A DNA stretch of 64,000 bases, from positions 2,680,908 through 2,744,907 of the forward strand of contig NZ_CP009501.1 of assembly GCF_000969885.1 (NCBI RefSeq). Reading direction: 5' to 3'. This document shows, one piece after another, positions 10,130 through 18,156 of the stretch. The position numbers and the translations under genes were made by a program. The stretch's first letter is position 1. Every line of letters starts with the position of its first letter. The notes below the pieces were generated by a model. That model searched no databases and had not been told where the DNA came from. It saw nothing but the letters and a program-made list of their open reading frames with translations. Origin of the DNA: Methanosarcina thermophila TM-1 (lineage in GTDB: Archaea > Halobacteriota > Methanosarcinia > Methanosarcinales > Methanosarcinaceae).

Positions 10130-10957
10130 ATGTTTGAGGTTTACTGCGATTCTTCCTTTAATGAAGGGGAAGACTCTTATATCGGCTGTACGGTGCTCCG
10201 GGACGGGAAGCAGATCCACCAGTCTACAACAAAGGTCCCGAATGCTCCAAAAAATAATCTTGACTGTGAACTTGCAGCCCTTAACTTCGCTGTAACCCTG
10301 ACCCAAATTTTTTCTGAGGGCGACCGGGACGTTACCATTTATAATGATTCTACTGAAGCCGTAAAAATTTTCCAGAAGGAAAAGCAGGAAATTGAAAGGA
10401 AATTACCCGGTTTCAATATTAATTTTGAGTATATTCCACGCGAAAAGGTAAATCAGGCAATCGCTGACAGCTTGTCTAAAAAATTTCCGATCTTTTTCCT
10501 GAATGTTCCAACCTGTGAGGTAGAGTCTTTTTCTCGGAGAGAGGATATCCTATCCGATATTGCCCGAAATGGGCGTAATATTCTTTATCTCGAGAAAGTC
10601 GAAGAAAAATCTACAAATAAAAAAACCTGCTACAGGCTGATTATCCGTACGATTGACAAAATTCTTTCGGATGACCGGCTTTATCTTATAAGAAAAGGAG
10701 GTCCCGGCACTCAGGTAAAAGTAGCAGAAGAAATAAGAAAAGACCTGTCCGACCCGCTGGTTCTCTCTTCACTGGAAGCAAAAGGTGTCAGGCTTGAGAA
10801 TTCCTACTTCCTGCTGACAGATGAAACCTGGGGGCTTCGGAGCACGGATAATCAGACCTGCTCCATTCTTCCAAGCTCGATTCCTCACAGGATTATCTGC
10901 GATGAGGTGGACCGTTCCCCTCAAAATCTCTTAAGAAGAGCTGAACGCTTCAGGTAA
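10130..10957 (+). CDS. RNase HI-like protein with unknown C-terminal domain
   Basis: A 275-residue protein; the ATG at 10130 is chosen because GGGAAGG stands upstream and the RNase H first strand begins there (MFEVYCDSS). The first 130 residues show the RNase H fold with all four acidic positions: CDSS, DCELAAL, YNDS and QAIADSLSKK. This suggests cleavage of RNA in RNA-DNA hybrids or a related nuclease activity. Residues from about 135 to the end form a second domain (FSRREDILSDIARNG to the end) that I do not recognise; RNase HI enzymes normally lack it. The gene stands alone between groEL and a hypothetical gene. Confidence 0.7.
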   Translation: MFEVYCDSSFNEGEDSYIGCTVLRDGKQIHQSTTKVPNAPKNNLDCELAALNFAVTLTQIFSEGDRDVTIYNDSTEAVKIFQKEKQEIERKLPGFNINFEYIPREKVNQAIADSLSKKFPIFFLNVPTCEVESFSRREDILSDIARNGRNILYLEKVEEKSTNKKTCYRLIIRTIDKILSDDRLYLIRKGGPGTQVKVAEEIRKDLSDPLVLSSLEAKGVRLENSYFLLTDETWGLRSTDNQTCSILPSSIPHRIICDEVDRSPQNLLRRAERFR

Positions 10958-10986
10958 TTTTGTTTCACTGAACCTCCTTTTACCAG

Positions 10987-11045
10987 TACTTTTTTCTAAA
11001 AAATTTGCTGTCCAGCTCTTTTTTGAAAAGGATTGTGAAGAAGTT
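10987..11045 (+). repeat. Degraded copy of the dispersed two-hairpin repeat
   Basis: Starting about 30 bp past the RNase H-like gene, ACTTTTTTCTAAAAAATTTG is followed by TTTTGAAAAGGATTGTGAAG. The same two blocks, in the same order and orientation, occur in the longer copy at 50057-50116. The second hairpin and the GC-rich tail of the complete copies are missing here. Similarity is by eye only. Confidence 0.55.
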
Positions 11046-11110
11046 CACGGGTTTGCAGTAACTAAATATTTATGAGTACTTCGACCTATATACATAGGGG
11101 GTATGAAATA

Positions 11111-11737
11111 ATGATAAAATATCCTGAGAATGAGATGCAGCAGCAGGGGTTGGGAGAGAAATACGAAAGAAAGGCTGAAGGAAACCCTGAAGAACCGAAG
11201 AAACCAGAGGATGAGGGAGTTCCGTATGCTGGCATTTTAGAAGATGAGAAGTGTATAACCTGTCTCGATATGCCTGAGGAGCAACGCAAAACTTTTATCC
11301 TGGAAATCCAGCAATTTGCAGAGAAGATACTCAGAGCCCACGGAGTTCTCAATGAAGTTGCGGATCTTTTAAAGAGTGAGTGGTTCCTTAAACTCCAGAA
11401 ACCCGGGATTGAGAAAAAACTGGTTATTGCGAAATCTGGAGAAGAGATTTTCATAGGGCTTTATACCTACTCAGACGGGATGCCTGTTCCTGATCCTAAC
11501 CTTGTTTTGCTTTCACAGAACGGGTTCTGGTACCCGCAGAGAATCGAGGAGAAGTTTGAGGAGACCGTTTCTTCTTTCTTTACAGGGGCATATGGGGATT
11601 ATGACTTCCTTAATATTATCCCCGAAAATGTCAAAAAGTTCCAGGATTTTCAGCGGGAATTTACAAAAATGCTTGAGAGTCAGGGCTGGGATAGTCCGGA
11701 TACAGAAGTTCTTGAGAAAATCATGCCTAGAAGTTAA
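11111..11737 (+). CDS. Conserved hypothetical protein
   Basis: A 208-residue protein from the ATG at 11111, which has AGGGGG about 10 nt upstream; an ATG at 11072 would add 13 residues. The first 40 residues are charged and Glu/Pro/Lys-rich, probably disordered. One CxxC occurs (KCITCLD). The rest appears globular and mainly helical, with no signal peptide or membrane segment. I do not recognise a family. It is flanked by an RNase H-like gene and an aminotransferase, with no clear operon. Confidence 0.65.
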   Translation: MIKYPENEMQQQGLGEKYERKAEGNPEEPKKPEDEGVPYAGILEDEKCITCLDMPEEQRKTFILEIQQFAEKILRAHGVLNEVADLLKSEWFLKLQKPGIEKKLVIAKSGEEIFIGLYTYSDGMPVPDPNLVLLSQNGFWYPQRIEEKFEETVSSFFTGAYGDYDFLNIIPENVKKFQDFQREFTKMLESQGWDSPDTEVLEKIMPRS

Positions 11738-11982
11738 GCTACCTTATGAAATTGGTTTCACATAAGCAATTAATTTATCACTCGGCTTTTATAGGATTTA
11801 ACTTTTTTTCACTGTGCTACCTAAGAAATTAACCTTTTTCTTTTTGTTCTCTCAATTCTGATCCGGTTTTTTTCCATAGAATATTTAAATCTTGAAAGCA
11901 TACGCAGTTTCATATAGCTTCAGCGGTTTACTTGCATTTACTTCAGCCACTTTCACAATAATTGATTTTCAGAAGGTCTTTT

Positions 11983-13167
11983 ATGTTTTCGATAAACTCA
12001 GAATGCATTCTATCAAAAAAATCTGAAGATATCCCTCCTTTCTATGTTATGGAAGTGCTGGAAAGTGCCCAGGCTCTGGAAGCTGAGGGGAGACACATAA
12101 TCCACCTTGAGGTCGGAGAGCCTGATTTTCCTACGGCTCCGCACATATGTGAGGCTGCTTGTGCTGCTATTTCCCGGGGAGCTACAAAATACACTCACAG
12201 CCAGGGACTTCTTTCGCTCAGAGAGGCAATAGTTGAGTCCTATCACCAGAAGTTCGGAGTTGACCTGAGCCCGGATCAGGTTATTATAACTTCGGGCACA
12301 AGCCCTGCTCTCCTGATGGTTTTTATGGCTCTGCTTGAGAAGATGGATGAAGTGATAATGTCAAATCCTTATTATGCCTGTTATCCGAATTTTGTTAAAT
12401 ATCTTGGTGGAACCCCTGTTTTTGTCTATACGAGCGAGAAAAATGGGTTTGCCCTCGAGCCGGAAACTGTAAGGCAGTGTCTGAGCCCAAACACTAAGGC
12501 AATTCTGATAAACAGCCCTTCAAACCCTAGCGGGCACGTCATGTCTCCAGAAAGCTTGAAGGGGCTTGCCGAGATTGCGGATGAGAAAGGTATCCCTATT
12601 ATTTCGGACGAGATCTATCAGGGTCTGATCTATGATGGAGACGACCACACAATTCTGGAATACACAAGAAACGCTTTTGTCCTGAACGGCTTTTCCAAAC
12701 TCTATGCAATGACCGGCTGGAGGCTCGGATATATTATCTGTCCTCCTGAGTGTGTCCGTGCAATCCAGAAAATCCACCAGAATTTTTTCATCTGCGCCAA
12801 CTCCTTTGTCCAGGAGGCAGCAATTGCAGCCCTTAAGGGTCCGCAGGAATACATTGCTGAGATGGTGCAGACTTACAATACGCGCCGCCAGTATATGCTG
12901 AAAAGACTCATAGAAATGGGGTTTGAAGTCCGCAAAGAGCCTATGGGAGCTTTTTATGTCCTTGCCGATGCCCGCAAGTACTGCAGCGATTCTCTTGCAT
13001 TAAGCCGCCGTATCCTCAACGAAGCTGGCGTTGCAGTTACCCCCGGAATCGATTTCGGAAACGGGGCAGAAGGCTACCTGCGTTTCTCCTATGCTAACAG
13101 CATTGAGAATATAAAAGAAGGTATGGACAGACTGGAAGCTTTTTTACAAAAAGAACTTGAAGGATGA
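11983..13167 (+). CDS. PLP-dependent aminotransferase, class I/II
   Basis: A 394-residue fold-type I aminotransferase from the ATG at 11983 (MFSINSECIL); a start at 11962 would add 7 residues. It shows HLEVGEPDFPTAP near the N-terminus, TSGTSPALL, NSPSNPSGHVMS, the ISDEIYQGL cofactor aspartate/tyrosine region, and the Schiff-base lysine motif GFSKLYAMTGWRLGY. FLRFSYANS-type residues (YLRFSYANS) near the end supply the substrate-carboxylate arginine. It probably transfers amino groups between aspartate or aromatic/branched substrates and 2-oxoglutarate; specificity cannot be read from sequence. Single gene with AT-rich flanks. Confidence 0.85.
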   Translation: MFSINSECILSKKSEDIPPFYVMEVLESAQALEAEGRHIIHLEVGEPDFPTAPHICEAACAAISRGATKYTHSQGLLSLREAIVESYHQKFGVDLSPDQVIITSGTSPALLMVFMALLEKMDEVIMSNPYYACYPNFVKYLGGTPVFVYTSEKNGFALEPETVRQCLSPNTKAILINSPSNPSGHVMSPESLKGLAEIADEKGIPIISDEIYQGLIYDGDDHTILEYTRNAFVLNGFSKLYAMTGWRLGYIICPPECVRAIQKIHQNFFICANSFVQEAAIAALKGPQEYIAEMVQTYNTRRQYMLKRLIEMGFEVRKEPMGAFYVLADARKYCSDSLALSRRILNEAGVAVTPGIDFGNGAEGYLRFSYANSIENIKEGMDRLEAFLQKELEG

Positions 13168-13370
13168 GAATTTTTATAATCCGATTCATGATCGAATTAT
13201 GATAAATTTTCTTTTTCTTTTAAACCTTTTTTTAAAATCCCTTTATTTTTAAACCCGTCTCTTCTTTTAAATTTTTTTCTTATTTTCCCCCTGCATTTTC
13301 GAATATTATTTACATCGTTTTAATACTTTGTTTAGAGTGCTTTAAGCCATTCTTCTCTTTCAGCACACTC

Positions 13371-14207
13371 TTAATATCCGGATAGGATGCTCTGGATCTT
13401 TCCATTCTTTTCCGGGCAGAAAAGCCCTGTTATTATCCAGGTTCCATACGTGAAATGTGTCCCCATGATAAAGTAGAGTTCCCTTTCTTTCATGAGGTCG
13501 GAGAAATGCTCTTTTATTTTCTTCTCAACGGCAGCCGGCTCGTGTACTTGCCTTATAATGTTCCGGACGGTTTCATTGAATTCCCAGTCGAGCAGGATTA
13601 TTCTATGTCCTCTGCACGCCTCTTCTCCTTCACACCTGAAAAAAAACCTGATCTCAACCGGCATTCTGGCGGTTTTCTCCCCTTTTTCCAGAAAATCTCC
13701 CATGAGATTGAAATACTGCTGCCGGTCATAGGCTTCGGTGCTGTTCACATTTATCTCGATATTCAGGATTTCAGGCTTTACTATTCCAAGGCTCGCTCCC
13801 TCAATATTCAGCTTTTCTATAGACGTTACGAGCGGCAGGACAAGCTCTTTAATTTCCCGCTCTTTAAGGGGCTTCTCGAGGTTCGTGTGGCTAAGGACTT
13901 TCTTGCTCTCCCACCTTATGTCGTGCTCAGGTTTTGTAACTGTGACCTCAAGCAGATCATTTTTCCTGAAATCAACCAGTCCTTCCCCATACCTGAACCC
14001 CAGAGGATAGAGCCTCAGCAGTTCTCCCTGTCTATTGATGCCTATCACTCCTACGGCATGTCCTTCCCCATCCTTTTTGCTTTTCTCAGGGGTGGCTCTG
14101 ACAAGGACGGCTACTTCTTCTTTTTCGCGCTTCAAAGTGAGAACCTCGCTTGTATTGAACAGGTTTGAGCAGGTAGAAGAAGATTGGATTTTCAAGTTAT
14201 TAACCAT
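13371..14207 (-). CDS. Uncharacterised protein, GHAVGV/FRCEG family
   Basis: A 278-residue soluble protein. The N-terminal part reads VAVLVRATPEKSKKDGEGH, then LRLYPLGFRYGE. The C-terminal half contains RFFFRCEGEEACRGHRIILL and ends with FIMGTHFTYGTWIITGLF. This overall layout resembles, from memory, a widespread unannotated family found beside defence and mobile genes in bacteria; that link is not checked. No catalytic motif is evident. The long open frame on the opposite strand (13455-14168) is judged a shadow. It sits convergent to the aminotransferase and upstream of the tRNA-Trp region. Confidence 0.65.
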   Translation of the reverse strand: MVNNLKIQSSSTCSNLFNTSEVLTLKREKEEVAVLVRATPEKSKKDGEGHAVGVIGINRQGELLRLYPLGFRYGEGLVDFRKNDLLEVTVTKPEHDIRWESKKVLSHTNLEKPLKEREIKELVLPLVTSIEKLNIEGASLGIVKPEILNIEINVNSTEAYDRQQYFNLMGDFLEKGEKTARMPVEIRFFFRCEGEEACRGHRIILLDWEFNETVRNIIRQVHEPAAVEKKIKEHFSDLMKERELYFIMGTHFTYGTWIITGLFCPEKNGKIQSILSGY

Positions 14208-14448
14208 TGGGGGAGTTACATGAAAGTATTACTTCTTAAAATTCTACGTACTTCGAAGTGTTATAAAATTAGATTCGTATATCTACCGAACCTGATACTA
14301 AGACACTAAAAGAGTTTGTGCATAGTGGAAATATTAAGAGAAAAACGACGGGGTAAAAGAAAGCCATAGAATGAAGAAGTTAAAAAGTAAGCGTGGGATA
14401 AAATGTTAAAAGAGTAGCAAAGCAGAGCAAAATTAAATTAAAAAAAGG

Positions 14449-14639
14449 TGGGGCTGGTGAGATTCGAACTCACGATCGACGGGTATCTCCGAACAACTGC
14501 TAGTACAGTTTCTGGTGAGCATCTATCAGTGCTCCAACGGCTCCTCATTGTCCTGCCCCGTCGGGAAAGACTCGGTAGACCCGTTGTTCATCATTTATCC
14601 GCTGGAGCCCATCGCCTTACCAGACTAGGCCACAGCCCC
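14449..14639 (-). tRNA. tRNA-Trp (CCA) with a 117-nt intron
   Basis: Exon 1 is 14639-14602 and exon 2 is 14484-14449, giving a 74-nt tRNA. Acceptor GGGGCTG pairs with CAGCCCC and the discriminator is A; no full CCA is encoded (CC then T). The D arm has GCC/GGC, the T arm is GTGAG-TTCGAAT-CTCAC. The anticodon stem is ATGGG/CCCGT with loop CTCCAGA, so the anticodon CCA lies at 14603-14605. The intron is at the canonical 37/38 site and forms a bulge-helix-bulge: CTCC pairs GGAG, with 3-nt bulges AG^C and AT^A. TATA-like sequence lies near 14668-14681. Confidence 0.95.
14485..14601 (-). ncRNA. Box C/D guide RNA within the tRNA-Trp intron
   Basis: The 117-nt intron carries a C box ATGATGA (14588-14594), D' box CCGA (14572-14575), C' box ATGAGGA (14542-14548) and D box CTGA (14526-14529). 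Both guide segments are exactly 12 nt. The D guide pairs for 10 bp (one G-T) with the exon 1/intron junction and places position 5 opposite C34. The D' guide pairs for 8 bp with positions 36-43 of the spliced tRNA and places position 5 opposite C39. Self-targeting of positions 34 and 39 by a tRNA-Trp intron is established in haloarchaea, where position 39 is U. Confidence 0.9.
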
Positions 14640-14770
14640 TTAACAAGAATCTCAAATATCTTTTCTATTTTAAATAGCTATCGGCAGGAAATTAAGTTTT
14701 TAGGGAAAGAGGTATGGTTTGAAAAAAGCGGATATAAATATTTTATCACAGTAGATATGCTATTTGTGGG

Positions 14771-15907
14771 TTATGCGCTGCGGAATGCAACCACTTTACT
14801 CATCTCCAGTTTAACCAGGCATAAACTGCCTTCATGCAGCTTCACGGAATCAACAAATTGTGCAGGTGCTTCCGCAGTCAGCGTTTTATTTTGTCTAAGA
14901 AGTTTAAGTTTGATTCGCTTTCTTGGTCCTTTATTGAGGATATTGGTGATATGTGCAGAATAAATGTTTTCATTCTGATCTTCAGAACCGAAATCAGGCA
15001 AAAGAAGAGTTATGTTCTCAGGATGTATGCCCCAGGAGACTTTTTCTCCGGGTTTGAAGTTTGCGGATGAGACTCTAATCATCATATCCCCACTTTTTAA
15101 TACTATACTTTTTGACTCTTTATCATATCTTTCCACTTCAGCTTCATCAAAAATATTTGACATCCCGATGAGTTCTGCCACATGCCTGTTTTCTGGATGA
15201 TAAAAGATCTCTTCCGGAGTTCCAAACTGCTGGATTTTTCCCCCATGCAGAATAAGAATCCTATCAGATAGAAGGAAGGCTTCCTCAAGGTTATGAGTAA
15301 TAAATAACAATGGTATCTTAATCTTTTTTTGCAAGGCTTTTATTTTTTCAGCGAGCTTGGTCCTTATTTCCATATCAAGTGCGGAGAAGGGTTCATCCAG
15401 AAGTAAAATCTCAGGTTTGGGAGCAAGAGCTCTTGCCAGAGCAACTCTTTGTTTCTGCCCGCCTGAGAGTTGAGAGGGATAACGCATTTCCAGTTCCTCA
15501 ATATGGAGAAGACTCAGCATCTCCATAACCCTCTCTTCTCTATCCTTTTTTTCCCAGCCTTTGAGCCCGCATTCTATGTTTTTTCTAACGCTCATGTGGG
15601 GAAAGAGAGTATAGTTCTGAAACACATATCCAAGATTGCGTTTCTGGATGGGCAGGTTAATTTTCTGGTCTTTGTCGTAGTAAACTTTATTTCCGACAGT
15701 TATTTTCCCACTATCGGGTTCCGTGATTCCTGAGATGCACTTAAATAATGTTGTTTTTCCTGATCCAGAAGGCCCAAAAAGTACAACAAGTTCTTTTCCC
15801 ATCTCAAAGCTGACATCCAGCATAAAAGCTTTCTTAATGCCTTTTTTTCTATAGATTTCAGCTTCACTATATCGTTTTTTAAGGTCAACTTTAACGCCCA
15901 AGCTCAT
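14771..15907 (-). CDS. modC: Molybdate/tungstate ABC transporter, ATP-binding protein
   Basis: A 378-residue ABC ATPase on the inner face of the membrane that powers oxyanion import. The Walker A motif is GPSGSGKTT (about 44-52), the signature LSGGQKQR, Walker B LLLDEP and the switch histidine in ITHN. The last 130 residues form a TOBE-type regulatory domain that in ModC senses the oxyanion. Its start overlaps the end of modB by 4 nt (ATGA type). Substrate assignment (molybdate versus tungstate) rests on the neighbouring binding protein. Confidence 0.9.
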   Translation of the reverse strand: MSLGVKVDLKKRYSEAEIYRKKGIKKAFMLDVSFEMGKELVVLFGPSGSGKTTLFKCISGITEPDSGKITVGNKVYYDKDQKINLPIQKRNLGYVFQNYTLFPHMSVRKNIECGLKGWEKKDREERVMEMLSLLHIEELEMRYPSQLSGGQKQRVALARALAPKPEILLLDEPFSALDMEIRTKLAEKIKALQKKIKIPLLFITHNLEEAFLLSDRILILHGGKIQQFGTPEEIFYHPENRHVAELIGMSNIFDEAEVERYDKESKSIVLKSGDMMIRVSSANFKPGEKVSWGIHPENITLLLPDFGSEDQNENIYSAHITNILNKGPRKRIKLKLLRQNKTLTAEAPAQFVDSVKLHEGSLCLVKLEMSKVVAFRSA

Positions 15908-16581
15908 ACCTCTAGTTTTCCTACGAATCTGCCGGTCAGGGCGATGGTGAGCAGTGATATAAAGACCAGGATTAAAACCAGCACCTCGGCAAGTTCGTTA
16001 TTGCCTGCCTGAAATGCGCTGTATATTGAAATCGACATTGTGTTCGTTTTTCCCGGAATATTTCCTGCCAGCATGAGGGTTGCACCAAATTCTCCAACAG
16101 CCCTGGCAAAACTGAGTATCAGCCCTGCCAGTATTCCCTTTTTTGCGAGAGGGAGCGTTATTTGCAGAGCAGTCTCAAGTTCACTTTTTCCAAGAATATA
16201 GGCAGCATACTCTATTTCTCTGTCCACTGCTTCGATGGCTGCTTTCGCAGTATATACCATAAGGGGAAGAGAAACTGTATAGGCTGCAATAACTGCTGCC
16301 TGCCAGGTAAACATAATCCCCTTCCCCAGAACATCGAAAATCATCTGTCCTAGAAATCCATTTCTTCCTATCAGAATCACAAGAATGTAACCGATTACTG
16401 TAGGGGGAAGCACAAGAGGAAGGCTCACGAGCAATTCCGCAAGTCCTTTTCCCCGGAAATCATGCCTTGCAAGCACATACCCTATGGTTACGCCACTGAA
16501 CAGTACGAGAATGGACGATATGGTTGCTACCCAGAGCGTGAGAGATATAGGAAACCATATCTTGTCCATCATGAAGATCAC
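15904..16581 (-). CDS. modB: Molybdate/tungstate ABC transporter, permease
   Basis: A 225-residue integral membrane protein with about five to six hydrophobic helices. It carries the coupling-loop signature of ABC importer permeases (AAYILGKSELETALQITLP and the downstream GILAG, with RAVGEFGATLMLAGNIPG) that contacts ModC. It lies between modA (26 nt gap) and modC (4-nt overlap), so the three are one operon. It forms the transmembrane channel for the oxyanion. Confidence 0.93.
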   Translation of the reverse strand: MIFMMDKIWFPISLTLWVATISSILVLFSGVTIGYVLARHDFRGKGLAELLVSLPLVLPPTVIGYILVILIGRNGFLGQMIFDVLGKGIMFTWQAAVIAAYTVSLPLMVYTAKAAIEAVDREIEYAAYILGKSELETALQITLPLAKKGILAGLILSFARAVGEFGATLMLAGNIPGKTNTMSISIYSAFQAGNNELAEVLVLILVFISLLTIALTGRFVGKLEV

Positions 16582-16606
16582 TTTTTTATGTTTTTAGCTT
16601 ATACTT

Positions 16607-17425
16607 TTATTCGGATACGGGAGTAAACCCATAATTCTCCAGTATTTTCTGCCCTTCTTCTCCGGTTACGAAATCAACGAACTCCTGTGCCTCTTCTTTG
16701 TTATCAGAGGCAGAAACCACGGCTATCGGATAGCTAATTGGGGTACTTACAGTCACATTGGTAACGATTTCTATTGTTCCAGGTTCTGCAGTCTTTGCAT
16801 CGGTCATATACACAAAACCTGCGTCTACTTCCCCTCTTTCAACGTATGTAAGAACCGCTTTGACATCTTCGGCAAGCACAAACTTGTTTTCTAGCTGGTT
16901 CCAGATTCCTGCTTCAGTCAATGCGGTACGTGTATAGTTTCCGACAGGAACAGTTTCAGGATTTCCAATTGCAATCCTTTCCACATCAGGTGAAGTCAGG
17001 CTTTCTATTCCAGTTATATTTAGGGCACTGCTTGCAGGAACTATGAGCACAAGTGAATTCTGGCCGAAGTCTTTCCTTGTAGTGTTTTCTATTAATTCCT
17101 TCTCGGCAAGTATATCCATGTTTTTCTGGTCAGCCGAAGCGAAAACATCAACTGGAGCTCCTCCTTCTATTTGCTTACGCAGGTTTCCTGACGCTCCAAA
17201 GTTGAAATTCACATCTATTCCAGGATTTTCTGCTTCAAACTGGGGTTCCATATCTGAAAAAGCTTCGGTAAGGCTGGCAGCTGCAGAAACTATAATTTCA
17301 GACTCCTGCTTAGAAGTCGGAGTATCTGCGTCGTCTTCGTTTGCAGTTTCGCTTCCATTATCAGTACATCCTATTGCAAGGAATACCCCTAATAACACTA
17401 ACAGAACTACAAGTTTTTTTCTCAT
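16607..17425 (-). CDS. modA: Molybdate-binding lipoprotein
   Basis: A 272-residue solute-binding protein with a hydrophobic signal and lipobox ending FLAIGC (Cys20), followed by an acidic linker, so it is anchored outside the membrane. ModA motifs are clear: SAAASLTEAF, FGASGNLRKQIEGGAP, DVFASAD and VPVGNYTRTAL. It delivers molybdate or tungstate to ModBC; these metals are needed for formylmethanofuran dehydrogenase in methanogens. TATA-like boxes lie near 17443-17452 and 17493-17503, with a palindrome further upstream. Confidence 0.93.
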   Translation of the reverse strand: MRKKLVVLLVLLGVFLAIGCTDNGSETANEDDADTPTSKQESEIIVSAAASLTEAFSDMEPQFEAENPGIDVNFNFGASGNLRKQIEGGAPVDVFASADQKNMDILAEKELIENTTRKDFGQNSLVLIVPASSALNITGIESLTSPDVERIAIGNPETVPVGNYTRTALTEAGIWNQLENKFVLAEDVKAVLTYVERGEVDAGFVYMTDAKTAEPGTIEIVTNVTVSTPISYPIAVVSASDNKEEAQEFVDFVTGEEGQKILENYGFTPVSE

Positions 17426-17924
17426 AACTTAACCCATACAAAATATTTTATAACTAAATGCTTACGGTTGACCTCAGAATAGATGACGATGAACCTTTAT
17501 AAATGTAAATCACTTTTTTTATTTTTCTTCATATCGTTTTCTTTCAATCGTAAGATTATTTTATGATAAACCGTTATGTTTTAACAAACATAACGATCCT
17601 TCTGTATCTTTATAGTATAAAAAGCTCACGAGTTTGTGAATGTTTGAAACTCATTTTTGCACACAGTACACGAAATAAGTTTGTCAATATCAGTTTTTAA
17701 TTATCTCATTTTCTAAACTTTGTAGTCCTACAAAAAATCGGCTCATCATCAGATACCGATTCAAGAAGCCTATTTTTTTCCGTGGGACATTCTAAATTAT
17801 GGAATTGAGTATCCGGAGTAATCGTGGAATTGCAGGAGAAAAGGCGTATTGTAAAAGAAAAGTAACTGAATTAGTTCGATTTTTTTAAAATTGAGTTAAT
17901 AAATTTTTTAGTTTAGAAAATAAG
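17426..17924. other. Intergenic region upstream of modABC
   Basis: Holds the mod promoter, the palindrome listed separately, and a rightward TATA-like sequence (near 17611-17621) with no gene behind it. No open frame of interest is seen up to the tRNA-Ser gene. Confidence 0.6.
17572..17595. promoter_or_regulatory. Perfect palindrome, candidate ModE-type operator
   Basis: CGTTATGTTT - TAAC - AAACATAACG is a perfect inverted repeat with 10-bp arms, about 146 bp upstream of the modA start. Its outer parts (CGTTAT and ATAACG) match the ends of the bacterial ModE site. No modE gene lies in this window, so the binding factor is inferred. Confidence 0.6.
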
Positions 17925-18008
17925 CGCCCAGGGCAAGATTCGAACCTGCGCTCTCCCGAGGGAGAAACGGTTTTCGAGACCGTCGCCTTACCACTAGACT
18001 ACCTGGGC
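17925..18008 (-). tRNA. tRNA-Ser (CGA)
   Basis: An 84-nt type II tRNA. Acceptor GCCCAGG pairs with CCTGGGC, discriminator G. The anticodon stem ACGGT/ACCGT holds loop CTCGAAA with anticodon CGA (17974-17976). A long variable arm (TTCTCCC - TCG - GGAGA region) and T arm GCAGG-TTCGAAT-CTTGC are present. CCA is not encoded. No intron. Confidence 0.95.
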
Positions 18009-18156
18009 ATTTGTTTTAAGATAAGAAAAATTTTCGGGAGTTGCCCGATGTTTTTTAGTGCATCGTTTTTAAGATGCCGGGTTAGTGAATATACTTTCTT
18101 TCATATATATTTTGTCATCGGCAGAATCTGTAACTTAAATTTTTGAAAGTGATCTC

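Noticed and set aside
13455-14168. 237-codon open frame on the plus strand
   Set aside because: It is antisense to the 278-residue gene, which has a protein-like motif layout; the plus-strand frame has no recognisable motif and no Shine-Dalgarno.
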